Part shown: one piece after another, positions 1-8,368 of the stretch
Numbering within the stretch: the first letter of the stretch is position 1
How the letters are laid out: the number at the start of each line of letters is the position of its first letter
Assembly (NCBI RefSeq): GCF_013317235.1
Contig: NZ_WLCM01000003.1
Coordinates: 163,739 to 227,738, forward strand
Source: Leisingera sp. ANG59
Lineage (GTDB): Bacteria; Pseudomonadota; Alphaproteobacteria; Rhodobacterales; Rhodobacteraceae
Length of the DNA: 64,000 bases
Direction of reading: 5' to 3'
The notes under the pieces: generated by a model
What the model saw: only the letters and a program-made list of their open reading frames with translations
Databases searched by the model: none
Told to the model about the DNA's origin: nothing
Program-made: the position numbers and the translations under genes

Positions 1-1
1 G

Positions 2-964
2 GCGCAGGGGCTTGAGACGGAATTCCGCCCAATCCATACTTCACCGTCACACTCCCGCCGCCGAGCCACCTTGGCCGTACGGCGTACCAAGAAGGGGGCA
101 ATGGCCGGGTTTTATGGTCAGGGGTCGGATGTGATAACCGAAATCCCTGACTGCCAGCTGCTGGAGCCGGAATTGCTTGCGGCCGTTCCAGTGGCAGAGG
201 CGCTGGCATTGGCAGGTGCCAGCCGCAAGGCGCCGCTGGCAGTGACACTCACCACGTCTGATGATGGACTCGATATGCTGGTGCGTAACGGCAAGCCTCT
301 TGACGGCCCTTTGCGAATTGAACTTGCAAAGCTAGCCGAGAAATACCGGATCGCTCGCCTGACTTGGGAAGATGAACCTGTGGCGATGGAGCAGCCGCCT
401 ATGCAGTCTTTCGGTGCGGCGAAAGTCTGCCCGCCTCCTGGTGCCTTCCTGCAAGCAACCCGAGAAGGCGAGGCGGCGTTACTGGATGCGGTCCGGGAAA
501 TTACTACAGGGGCCAAGCGGGTCGTGGACCTGTTTGCAGGTTGCGGCACTTTCTCTTTGCCGCTTGCGCAAGCTGCAGAAGTGCATGCGGTTGAGGGCGA
601 GCGGGTTATGGTGAAGGCTCTGGATACCGGCTGGCGCAAGGCGAAGGGATTGAAAAAAGTCACCACCGAAACCCGCGACCTGTTCCGCAATCCATTGCTG
701 CCTGAAGACCTCAATCCCTTTGGCGCCGCATTTGACGCTGCGGTAATCGACCCGCCAAGGGCCGGAGCAGAGGCGCAAGTGGCGCAATTGGCCAAGGCGC
801 GTACGCCGTTGATCGCCTATGTGTCTTGCAATGCGGTCAGCTTTGCCCGTGATGCTAGGGCGCTGGTTGAGGCAGGCTACGCACTGGACTGGGTTCAGGT
901 TGTTGACCAGTTTCGCTGGTCAGCCCATACCGAGCTGGCCGCAAAATTTACGCTGAAAGACTGA
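2..964 (+). CDS. TrmA/RumA-family RNA uridine-C5 methyltransferase, 5' partial
   Basis: The frame is open from base 2, so the true start lies before the window; the in-frame TTG at 71 is an unlikely start because the sequence upstream of it continues in family style. The enzyme uses S-adenosylmethionine to methylate C5 of a uridine in 23S rRNA or tRNA. The SAM motif DLFAGCGTF begins at 527, the DPPRAG motif at 749, and the nucleophilic cysteine of VSCNAV is at 827-829. A cysteine in PDCQLL (152-154) matches the last ligand of the family's 4Fe-4S cluster; the other three would lie upstream of the window. The stop codon is separated by one base from the ATG of the next gene, so the two are probably co-transcribed. 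The exact target nucleotide cannot be told from sequence. Confidence 0.88.
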   Translation, partial: AQGLETEFRPIHTSPSHSRRRATLAVRRTKKGAMAGFYGQGSDVITEIPDCQLLEPELLAAVPVAEALALAGASRKAPLAVTLTTSDDGLDMLVRNGKPLDGPLRIELAKLAEKYRIARLTWEDEPVAMEQPPMQSFGAAKVCPPPGAFLQATREGEAALLDAVREITTGAKRVVDLFAGCGTFSLPLAQAAEVHAVEGERVMVKALDTGWRKAKGLKKVTTETRDLFRNPLLPEDLNPFGAAFDAAVIDPPRAGAEAQVAQLAKARTPLIAYVSCNAVSFARDARALVEAGYALDWVQVVDQFRWSAHTELAAKFTLKD

Positions 965-965
965 G

Positions 966-1775
966 ATGACGGATATTCAAGTGATGACACCGACCCGCCG
1001 CCTGGAAGCCATTCTGGATAGCAGCCGTTTTGGCCGCTTCATCACCGCTATTATTCTGATCAATGCTGTTACCTTGGGTCTTGAGACCTCCCCGTCGGTG
1101 ATGACTAAGTTGGGCGGGCTGATCCACTTGATTGACAAGGTCTGCCTGTCAATCTTTGTTGTCGAGATCCTGGCAAAGCTGCTGGTACGCCGGTTGCGGT
1201 TTTTCCTGAGCGGATGGAATGTGTTCGATTTCGTGATCGTCGGCATCGCGCTGGCACCAGGCGCGCAGGGATTGTCAGTGCTGCGGGCACTACGGATTCT
1301 GCGTGTGCTGCGGGTGATCTCGGTCGCACCGCGCCTTCGCCGGGTGGTCGAAGGGTTTATCACTGCGTTGCCGGGAATGGGCTCGGTGTTTCTGCTGATG
1401 GCGATTATCTTCTACATCGGCTCGGTTATCTCAACAAAACTGTTCGGCCAGGATTTCCCGGAGTGGTTCGGTAACCTCGGCCTCAGTGCCTATTCGCTGT
1501 TCCAAATTATGACATTGGAAAGCTGGTCCATGGGCATCGTGCGCCCGGTTATGGAAGTGCACCCGCACGCCTGGGCATTCTTTGTGCCCTTCATCATGGT
1601 CACGACCTTTGCCGTGGTGAACCTTTTGGTCGGCTTGATTGTGAATTCGATGCAGGATGCCCACGGCGAAGAAGAGGGCGAGCGCACTGATGCTTACCGG
1701 GATGAGGTGCTGAGCCGCCTGGAAGCGATTGAGCAAAAGCTATCCAGTCCGCCGGTTAAGGACAGGAAATTGTGA
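966..1775 (+). CDS. Bacterial voltage-gated sodium channel (NaChBac family)
   Basis: This 269-residue single-domain channel has six membrane segments and would act in the inner membrane as a homotetramer, passing sodium on depolarisation. S4 (residues about 104-120) carries arginines every third position (107, 110, 113, 116). The pore selectivity filter is TLESWSM at 183-189, the sodium-selective signature of this family. A long hydrophobic S6 (about 205-229) is followed by an acidic, helical C-terminal tail (231-265) like the four-helix bundle that assembles the tetramer. The start is the ATG one base after the upstream stop. Sodium channels of this type are known from marine bacteria, where sodium entry is tied to flagellar behaviour and pH; that role here is inference. 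Confidence 0.93.
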   Translation: MTDIQVMTPTRRLEAILDSSRFGRFITAIILINAVTLGLETSPSVMTKLGGLIHLIDKVCLSIFVVEILAKLLVRRLRFFLSGWNVFDFVIVGIALAPGAQGLSVLRALRILRVLRVISVAPRLRRVVEGFITALPGMGSVFLLMAIIFYIGSVISTKLFGQDFPEWFGNLGLSAYSLFQIMTLESWSMGIVRPVMEVHPHAWAFFVPFIMVTTFAVVNLLVGLIVNSMQDAHGEEEGERTDAYRDEVLSRLEAIEQKLSSPPVKDRKL

Positions 1776-1840
1776 ATTTCCTTAACTGCGCTTTCGCGCT
1801 AAAGCCTGAATAGAGGCAAAAGAAAAATACAGGCTGGGAC

Positions 1841-2368
1841 ATGAACAGAAGGGCATTTGGCATCGGTGCGGCCGTAAGCCTTGCGCTGGCTGGCTGCAGC
1901 TCCACCGGCGCCACCGTGAGCAGGTTCAAGGCGTATGATGGTCCGCAGGTCACGTCGATCGTGATCAATAAAGGTGCACGCAAGCTTTATCTGATGCACA
2001 ACGATGAAATCCTGCGGGAATACGAGGTCGATTTGGGGTTTGCGCCGCTCGGACCTAAGCGGTTTGAAGGTGATGGCAAGACGCCGGAAGGCACTTATGT
2101 GATCAACCGGCGCAATCCGAACAGCCGTTACCACCTGTCAGTTGGCATCTCATACCCCAACAATCAGGATCGCGCTCTTGCGCAGGCCAACGGTAAGCGG
2201 CCAGGTGGGGAAATCTTCATCCACGGTCAGCCGAACAATCCTAAGGAACGCAAGCGCGCGGCTCGGGTCGATGATTGGACAGCAGGCTGCATCGCCGTAA
2301 CCAACGAGGAAATTGAAGAGATTTATGCGATGGTGCAGGACGGCACACCCATCGCATTGCGGCCCTGA
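1841..2368 (+). CDS. L,D-transpeptidase (YkuD domain) lipoprotein
   Basis: A 175-residue YkuD-fold enzyme that cross-links peptidoglycan stems or attaches proteins to them in the periplasm. The N-terminus has a hydrophobic stretch ending in the lipobox LAGC (Cys19), so it should be lipid-anchored. The catalytic region has His128 in IHGQP and the cysteine Cys150 in WTAGCIAV, with the spacing expected for an active enzyme. The region before it (residues 37-90) matches the YkuD beta-sandwich pattern. A perfect terminator follows directly, so the gene ends its transcription unit. A second transpeptidase lies 0.7 kb downstream, with a CAP-domain protein encoded on the other strand between them. 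Confidence 0.9.
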   Translation: MNRRAFGIGAAVSLALAGCSSTGATVSRFKAYDGPQVTSIVINKGARKLYLMHNDEILREYEVDLGFAPLGPKRFEGDGKTPEGTYVINRRNPNSRYHLSVGISYPNNQDRALAQANGKRPGGEIFIHGQPNNPKERKRAARVDDWTAGCIAVTNEEIEEIYAMVQDGTPIALRP

Positions 2369-2392
2369 CAAAGGGGACCAATCCGAAGAAAA

Positions 2393-2422
2393 GGTCCGCC
2401 GCGGTTGCGGCGGACCGTTTTT
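2393..2422 (+). terminator. Rho-independent terminator after the YkuD lipoprotein gene
   Basis: A perfect 10-bp stem (2393-2402 with 2407-2416), a GGTT loop and a run of five T. It separates the transpeptidase from the convergent CAP-domain gene. Confidence 0.9.
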
Positions 2423-2455
2423 GTTTGCAGCCGTTTTGATGCGAAGCTCAGCGGC

Positions 2456-2938
2456 TTAGTTGCCCATCACCAGCGTCCACCAGATCTTGCCGTTCGGCTC
2501 CTGGAACCAGGAAAAGCCCATGTTTGTGGCCTTGGGATCAAGGATTACCGCACGAGTGGCCGGTTTTTCCAGCCAAGCGGTCAAAGTTTGCTGCTCATTC
2601 TCGTAGGTTTCAGAGATGTTTTCACCCAGCAGCGTGCCAGCGTAGCCCGCGCGGGCGACCCGGTCCAGCGGAGACGATCCGTCAGAACCGAAGTGCCAAG
2701 GCCGGTTCTGCACTGACATGTCGCGGGAATGCGTGGCCGCAGCTGCTGTCAGCTCTGCGTTCAACTGCACGGTCTGAGCGCCGGCTGCTTGACGCAGCGC
2801 ATTGACCGAGTCGAGCATTCGCAGCTGCACCTTGTCCGCATTCCTGATGCGGTAGGATCCGCCGGATTCTGAAGTCGGTGTGCAGGCTGCCGCCAGCGTA
2901 AGAATTGCAGCAGCCACCAGCAGAAAAACGCGATTCAT
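2456..2938 (-). CDS. CAP (SCP/PR1) domain lipoprotein
   Basis: A 160-residue secreted protein. I chose the ATG at 2938 because it begins a clean lipoprotein signal peptide (MNRVFLL..., lipobox LAAAC, Cys19); an upstream ATG at 2971 would spoil it. The mature part is a CAP/SCP domain: residues such as LNAELTAAAATHSRDM, the WHFG segment and the GENIS segment match the conserved CAP motifs. Bacterial CAP proteins are extracytoplasmic and have no single agreed activity, so no substrate is proposed. It is transcribed towards the preceding transpeptidase gene and divergently from the next one. Confidence 0.82.
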   Translation of the reverse strand: MNRVFLLVAAAILTLAAACTPTSESGGSYRIRNADKVQLRMLDSVNALRQAAGAQTVQLNAELTAAAATHSRDMSVQNRPWHFGSDGSSPLDRVARAGYAGTLLGENISETYENEQQTLTAWLEKPATRAVILDPKATNMGFSWFQEPNGKIWWTLVMGN

Positions 2939-3108
2939 AATGCTCTCTCGCTCTATCAGTCGCAGATGCATTTATCCTTCCTGTGGCAACTGTGCAAACG
3001 GGCCGGCAAAATTATGCAGACTTGGCCGCCGGATTGATTTGCGACTGCGGCTTTACGGCCATAAAATGCTGCAGTCTTGGATCCCGAACGCGCAAATTGG
3101 AAGATGTG

Positions 3109-3726
3109 ATGTCCCGAAAACCATTTGAAATCTTCAGCCGGAGGCAGTTCCTTGCCGGAAGTGCTGCCTTGATATCCTCTTCGGCGCTGGCGCAAGAGGA
3201 ACCTGATAGTGTTGAGCAAGCTTATGATCCATTGCGCCCGCCGCCAGAGCCGGAACCGCCGGTTCAGCGCAACATTTCTGCTTTCCGGGCAAAATCCTGG
3301 CGGCCATATTTCGACAATTTGCGCAACGGAGCGATTCTGGTCGATATCGACAGCCGGGCGCTGCACTATTGGTCCGCAGACGAAAACACCTACAAGTTGT
3401 TCCCATCATCGGTACCGCTGTCAGACGATCTGACACGCCGCGGCCGTACCCAGGTCGTGCGCAAGGTGGAAGGGCCAAGCTGGGCGCCAACACCCAATAT
3501 GCGCGAGCGAAACCCGGAATGGCCTGCCTACATTCCGCCGGGCCCGGATAATCCGCTGGGCACCCACGCGCTGTACTTGGGTTGGAAGTATTACCGGATC
3601 CATGGGACCCACGATACACGCAAGATCGGGCGCAAGTCGTCGAACGGATGCATCGGGCTCTACAATGAGCATATCGCCGAGCTGTTCAGCTTGGCAAAAG
3701 TCGGCACTCAGGTGTTGCTAATTTGA
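3109..3726 (+). CDS. L,D-transpeptidase (YkuD domain), exported
   Basis: A 205-residue second YkuD enzyme. The ATG at 3109 gives a signal sequence with a twin-arginine-like SRRQFLAG start and an ALAQ cleavage site near residue 29; the longer frame from 2983 would put 42 non-signal residues in front. The catalytic residues are His165 (RIHGTHD) and Cys181 (SSNGCIGLYN), the classical pattern of cell-wall L,D-transpeptidases. A proline-rich stretch (residues 42-51) links the signal to the domain. The family forms 3-3 peptidoglycan cross-links or anchors lipoproteins; which applies here cannot be seen. Confidence 0.9.
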   Translation: MSRKPFEIFSRRQFLAGSAALISSSALAQEEPDSVEQAYDPLRPPPEPEPPVQRNISAFRAKSWRPYFDNLRNGAILVDIDSRALHYWSADENTYKLFPSSVPLSDDLTRRGRTQVVRKVEGPSWAPTPNMRERNPEWPAYIPPGPDNPLGTHALYLGWKYYRIHGTHDTRKIGRKSSNGCIGLYNEHIAELFSLAKVGTQVLLI

Positions 3727-3864
3727 CGACACGCGTCGGGGCGCTAGGCTGTTAACTATAACAAGCAATTGCAATCCCGCGATTTTGCTGGTTAGAAAAA
3801 AATACGAGGTAAGTCTTGGGTGCGCGGTTCAGTTGTTTGATCCGCGCAAATTCTGGAGGTTAAC

Positions 3865-4047
3865 ATGAAAAAACTCGTTATCGCTGCTGCGCTGACCGCT
3901 GCTGCTTCCACCGCCACCGCTGGCAACCTGTCCGAGCCGGTTGTAGAACCGCCGGTCATCGTGGAAGAAGCCCAGGGTTCTTCCAGCGGCATCCTGCTGC
4001 CGCTGCTGCTGCTGGTTCTGGTCGGCGCAGCTGTTGCATCGAACTAA
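3865..4047 (+). CDS. Small exported/membrane protein of unknown function
   Basis: A 60-residue protein with a good ribosome binding site (CTGGAGG, 7 bases before ATG). It begins with a signal-like segment (KKLVIAAALTAAAST) ending at about residue 20, then a short acidic valine/proline stretch, then a strongly hydrophobic leucine-rich segment (residues 44-58). It ends two residues after that segment. The layout suggests either a tiny secreted protein or a single-pass membrane peptide with both ends in the bilayer. It has its own terminator, so it is expressed as a single gene. I do not recognise the family. Confidence 0.65.
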   Translation: MKKLVIAAALTAAASTATAGNLSEPVVEPPVIVEEAQGSSSGILLPLLLLVLVGAAVASN

Positions 4048-4070
4048 TTTCGATACACGGTTACAGAAAA

Positions 4071-4096
4071 GGCGGTGGTTTCCCACCGCCTTTTTT
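4071..4096 (+). terminator. Rho-independent terminator after the small protein gene
   Basis: An 8-bp stem, GGCGGTGG (4071-4078) with CCACCGCC (4083-4090), followed by six T. Confidence 0.9.
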
Positions 4097-4125
4097 GTTG
4101 CCCGAAGCGGATTCTGAGAGTCCTG

Positions 4126-7100
4126 TCAGGCTGCTTCCACTTCTTGCAGAATGCTATCCAGGGTTTTGACGATCATGCCAGTGTCGTCAGAGTCTATGGT
4201 CAGCGGCGGCCGTATTTTCAGGATATTGTCCTTGGGGCCTTCGCTGCCGATCAGGATCCGGTGGTCCCGCATCCGGTTTTTGACATAAGAGCAGATCTCT
4301 GTGGCTTCCGAGCCATCCGGGTTGATCAGCTCCATCCCAATGAAAAGCCCCATGCCGCGGATGTCTCCGACACAGGCATATTTCTGTTCCAGAGATTTCA
4401 GGCCTTCAATCAGTTGTTTTCCCTGGATACGGGCGTTTTCCTGCAGGCCCTCGTCATCCACGATATCCAGAACCTCCTTTCCAATCCTGCAAGAGAGTGT
4501 CGAGCCGCCGAAGGTGGAAAAGAATTCGATCCCGTTGTCGAAGCTTTCGGCGATTGCTTTGGTGGTCACAAGCACACCCAATGGGTGGCCGTTGCCGATT
4601 GGCTTACCCAGCACCACAATATCCGGCAGGGCGCCCTGATGTTCGAACCCGAAATAGTAGTCGCCAAGCCGCCCGAGGCCGGTTTGCACTTCATCTGCGA
4701 TGCAGACACCACCCGCATGGCGGATTTTTTCATAAACTGCAGGCAGATATCCCTTAGGAGGAATGATCTGACCACCAACCGAAGGGAAGGTTTCCGCTAC
4801 GAAACCGGCCACGCCGTGGCCCTTTTCCTGCAGGCGTTTGATCGCTGGGCTTACAAGACCGGCATACTTCACAGCCCGGTCCGGGTCGTCCCTCCGGAAA
4901 GAGCCGCGATAGTCATCGGCAACTTCAACAAGCTCTACCCAATTGGCCTGCCCGATCCCGCCGGGTTTGTTGAACTTATATGCGGAGATGCTAATCGCTC
5001 CGGTGGTATTGCCGTGATACCCGTGATCCGGTGTCACCATGCCTTTGGCACCGGTATGGGCGCGGGCCAGCCGCAGGGCGAGCTCGTTTGCCTCAGTCCC
5101 CGAATTGACGAAGAAACAGACCTCGAAATTCTCTGGCAGCTTTGACAGCACCTTGTCGGCAAAGGCGGTCTGGGCAGGGTGCAGATAGCGTGTGTTTGAG
5201 TTCATCCGCTTCAGCTGGTCCGCAGCGACTGTCTGGATACGCGGGTGGGCGTGGCCCACATGCGGCACATTGTTGTAGGCATCCAGATAAGGCCGTCCCC
5301 ATTCGTCAAACAAATGGTGCTTCCAGCCGCGCACCAGCATTACGGGATCAGTGTACGTTAGGCTCAGGTTGCCGCCGAAATGCGCCTTGCGCCCGGCCAG
5401 GACGTCTTCCTTTCTGGTGGGCTGATAACAAACCTTTTCATCCGGCAGGTTCAGCAGCGCAGCCGGGTTCGGGCAGAGCGCGCGCCACAGGCACATCTCA
5501 TCCGGATCGCCCACCCCGGGCCAGTCGGCTTCTATCCCTTCAGTGCTCAGAGCCAGCTGGAAATGCACATGCGGTGCCCAGCCGCCGTTTTGACTGGGGT
5601 CGCCGAGGCGGCAGAATTCTTCACCCTTTTCGATCGTATCACCAGGTTTAAAACGGTCCAGGAACTCAGGATCCAGATGGCCGTAAAGGGTATAGAAGGG
5701 ATCGCCTTCGGGTGTTTCATGACGCAGGATGATCACCCCGCCATAGTCCAGATGCCCATTGCGGTACTCGGCGACAAGCACTTCGCCGCGCAATGGTGCG
5801 AACATCGCCGTGCCTGCCGGAGCAAAGGCGTCCACTGCCAGATGCACAGTGCGGCGGTTGCTGGCTTTCCACGGGCCCTTGCGGAAGGCCGCATCTGTGT
5901 AAATCAGCCTGGGTTCATGGTAGTAGCCAAGCCAGGTTCGACCGTTATCCTCAAATTCCTCACCGACCTTGGCAGCTTCTTCTTCGGGCATGTGAAACGG
6001 GTTTTGCGGCCAGGTGGAATGTTCTACCGACAGCGATCCCATGGGCGCATCCGCCAGGTCTTCTCCCATTAGGGGTGCGAAATTACCGCGTTCCTGCTTA
6101 AGCCATGCCATGACGCGGTTGGCGCCCTCGACCACCGGCAGGCCGCAGGCCGCGCGCAGCCGGGCATTCAGCAGCCCGCCGTGCAGCGAATTGCCTTCCA
6201 GGAACCGCCAGGCCGGCGCCTGGGAGATCGTCACATAGGGGTCATCGGGGTTTTCAACGGCCATTAGGGTGGAGTTCACAACACTTACCGCCAACCGCAT
6301 CTTCAGCAGCGGCCAGACCATGTCCACTTCTGCGGCGGTCAGTGGGCAGGCTTCGTGATAGCCAGCGACCAGTGACGCAAGAGCTGCTTCGGGCGCCGGG
6401 TGGTCGAGAACGATGTAGGCCGCGGCAATTGCCAGATCGCAAACGCGCGGCGCGGCGCACATATCGCCCAGGTCGATCAGGCCGGATACCTGCCGCGGTA
6501 CGTTCAATTCGCCGGCCACCATGATGTTGTAATCATTTGCGTCGTTGTGGATGGCTAGTTTGGGCAGTTCCGTCAAAGCGGGCACTAGCTCGGCAAAATC
6601 CGCAGAAATTTTTTGCAGAAGCGCGTGGCGCGCAGGGTTTTCAATGCAGAATAGCTGGTCCGAGATCCAGCCTGCGCGCATCAGGTCCCATTTGAAATCG
6701 CGCTCGAGGCCTTCATGGCTGAAGTCCGCCAGTGCATTGGACACACCGCCCAGAACCCGTCCGATCTCATGGATCAGCGAATCGCTTTTCGGCTCTGACT
6801 TGGCATAGCAACGCCCTGGCAACTGGCTCAGCAGCCAGACCAGCCTGTCCTGCCCTTGTTCGTCCTGGAGGGTCAGTAGTGTCTCTCCGGCAAGAGAAGC
6901 AATCACTCGCGGGCAGGGCAGGTCTGGCTGGCGCTCTGCGATGTGCCGAAACGCCTTTACCTGCATATCGACCAGCCATACCTCGCAGCCGGGGCGCATG
7001 GCCTTGAGGACATAGCCTTGGCCATCAGACCTTTTGGCAAGGAAATTGAGGTCGTATTCACCATCCAGGCGGCTCAATTCTGCTTCAATGCCCCAGTGTT

Positions 7101-7134
7101 CCTGGAGGGCAGCCGCCCAATGCGTAAGCGTCAT
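4126..7134 (-). CDS. Trifunctional fusion: APH-like kinase, M23 peptidase-like domain, class III aminotransferase/phospho-lyase
   Basis: One 1002-residue polypeptide with three domains. Residues 1-345 are an aminoglycoside-phosphotransferase-like small-molecule kinase (AIHNDANDYN at 194-203, metal-binding LIDLGD at 219-224). Residues about 400-530 are an M23/LytM-type fold with all usual metal ligands (His431, Asp435, His486, HVHF at 522-525). Residues 575-1002 are a class III PLP enzyme with the Schiff-base lysine Lys844 (VLGKPIG) and the SGTEAN phosphate-binding motif. In animals, hydroxylysine kinase and the phospho-lyases for phosphohydroxylysine/phosphoethanolamine resemble the first and last domains, so a kinase plus phospho-lyase acting on an amino alcohol is the best guess. 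No signal peptide is seen, which makes a cytoplasmic M23 domain odd; it may bind rather than cut. Confidence 0.85.
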   Translation of the reverse strand: MTLTHWAAALQEHWGIEAELSRLDGEYDLNFLAKRSDGQGYVLKAMRPGCEVWLVDMQVKAFRHIAERQPDLPCPRVIASLAGETLLTLQDEQGQDRLVWLLSQLPGRCYAKSEPKSDSLIHEIGRVLGGVSNALADFSHEGLERDFKWDLMRAGWISDQLFCIENPARHALLQKISADFAELVPALTELPKLAIHNDANDYNIMVAGELNVPRQVSGLIDLGDMCAAPRVCDLAIAAAYIVLDHPAPEAALASLVAGYHEACPLTAAEVDMVWPLLKMRLAVSVVNSTLMAVENPDDPYVTISQAPAWRFLEGNSLHGGLLNARLRAACGLPVVEGANRVMAWLKQERGNFAPLMGEDLADAPMGSLSVEHSTWPQNPFHMPEEEAAKVGEEFEDNGRTWLGYYHEPRLIYTDAAFRKGPWKASNRRTVHLAVDAFAPAGTAMFAPLRGEVLVAEYRNGHLDYGGVIILRHETPEGDPFYTLYGHLDPEFLDRFKPGDTIEKGEEFCRLGDPSQNGGWAPHVHFQLALSTEGIEADWPGVGDPDEMCLWRALCPNPAALLNLPDEKVCYQPTRKEDVLAGRKAHFGGNLSLTYTDPVMLVRGWKHHLFDEWGRPYLDAYNNVPHVGHAHPRIQTVAADQLKRMNSNTRYLHPAQTAFADKVLSKLPENFEVCFFVNSGTEANELALRLARAHTGAKGMVTPDHGYHGNTTGAISISAYKFNKPGGIGQANWVELVEVADDYRGSFRRDDPDRAVKYAGLVSPAIKRLQEKGHGVAGFVAETFPSVGGQIIPPKGYLPAVYEKIRHAGGVCIADEVQTGLGRLGDYYFGFEHQGALPDIVVLGKPIGNGHPLGVLVTTKAIAESFDNGIEFFSTFGGSTLSCRIGKEVLDIVDDEGLQENARIQGKQLIEGLKSLEQKYACVGDIRGMGLFIGMELINPDGSEATEICSYVKNRMRDHRILIGSEGPKDNILKIRPPLTIDSDDTGMIVKTLDSILQEVEAA

Positions 7135-7204
7135 CCAATATCTCCCCGTTTTCCGGCCGGTCCGGAAATTGAATATTGGATACTTTCTGGACTGGGGAGG
7201 CGTG

Positions 7205-8266
7205 TTAGTCCAGCCAGCCTTTCAGGTTTTCCTCAATCACGCCTGCCAATGCCGCAACGTGATCGTCATCGTCATTGAGGCATGGGATATAGAGGAAGTC
7301 CTCGCCGCCGGCATGCTCAAAGCTTTCGCGGATTTCTTCATTGATTTCTTCCAGCGTCTCAATGCAATCCGCAGAGAAGGCAGGCGCGATCACCGCGATG
7401 CATTTCTTGCCTTCTTTGGCGAGCGTGGCGACGTGGTCCACCGTGTAGGGTTTCAGCCATTCCTCTGGTCCGAACACCGACTGGAAAGTACTGGTGATTT
7501 GGGTGTCATCCCAGCCAAGCCGCTCTTTCAGCAGCCGCGTCGTTTTCTGGCACTGGCAATGATAGGGATCACCCTGCTTCAGATACCGCTTCGGCATTCC
7601 GTGGTAGGAAACCACCAGAATATCCGGGCGCCTTTCTGCCTTGGCATAGGCTTCTTCCACCGACCGCGCCAAGGCATCGACATAGGCTGGCTGGTCGAAA
7701 TAGGGTGCAATTGTGCGGGCGGCGGGCTGCCATGGCTCTTCCATAAGCGCGCGGAAGAACTGATCATTCGCAGTACCGGAGGTCGCGCCGGCATATTGCG
7801 GGTAAAGCGGCACAAACAGGATTTTCTGGCAGCCGGCCTCCACCATCTGGCGCACCTTGGACTTGGTCGAAGGGTTGCCGTAGCGCATGCAGAAATCGAC
7901 CATCACCTGATCGCCGTACCGAGCTTTCATCACCTCAGCCATCTTGGCGGTCTGGTCCTTGGTGATGGTCATTAGCGGGCTTTCGCCCTTGTCGTGGTTC
8001 CAGATCGATTTGTAGGCCGCACCTGAGGAGAACGGGCGTTTGGTCAGAATGATCAACTGCAGCAGAGGCTGCCATTTCCACGACGGGTAGTCGATCACCC
8101 GTTTGTCGGACAGGAACTCGTTCAGATACCGGCGCATCGGCCAGTAGGAATAATCGTCCGGCGTGCCAAGGTTGGCCAGCAGGATGCCGACCTTCTCTGC
8201 CGGGATCTTGGGATGATCGGCAGGGGCGTGGGCAGGGCATTTGGCGGTCCGGGCGGCGTCCAGCAT
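7205..8266 (-). CDS. hemH: Ferrochelatase
   Basis: A 353-residue ferrochelatase, which inserts ferrous iron into protoporphyrin IX in the last step of haem synthesis. The N-terminal GILLANLGTPD and the catalytic histidine in VSYHGMPKRY are present, as are the SFQSVFG and CIETLEEI motifs typical of the C-terminal half. Length is normal. About 25 residues precede the conserved start, which is common in alphaproteobacteria. It lies 70 bp upstream of the kinase/M23/aminotransferase fusion on the same strand, so read-through is possible, with no obvious functional link. Confidence 0.95.
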   Translation of the reverse strand: MLDAARTAKCPAHAPADHPKIPAEKVGILLANLGTPDDYSYWPMRRYLNEFLSDKRVIDYPSWKWQPLLQLIILTKRPFSSGAAYKSIWNHDKGESPLMTITKDQTAKMAEVMKARYGDQVMVDFCMRYGNPSTKSKVRQMVEAGCQKILFVPLYPQYAGATSGTANDQFFRALMEEPWQPAARTIAPYFDQPAYVDALARSVEEAYAKAERRPDILVVSYHGMPKRYLKQGDPYHCQCQKTTRLLKERLGWDDTQITSTFQSVFGPEEWLKPYTVDHVATLAKEGKKCIAVIAPAFSADCIETLEEINEEIRESFEHAGGEDFLYIPCLNDDDDHVAALAGVIEENLKGWLD

Positions 8267-8368
8267 GGGCAGGTCCTGTGGGGCTGAGAATTCGATGTTT
8301 GGCGGGAAACTACTGTCTTTACGCGCAGAAGGCCAATTGGATCACATTGGCGCAGCGATAGCGGAAAC

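Noticed and set aside
4075..5145. 356-codon plus-strand frame
   Set aside because: Antisense to the aminotransferase domain; begins inside a terminator.
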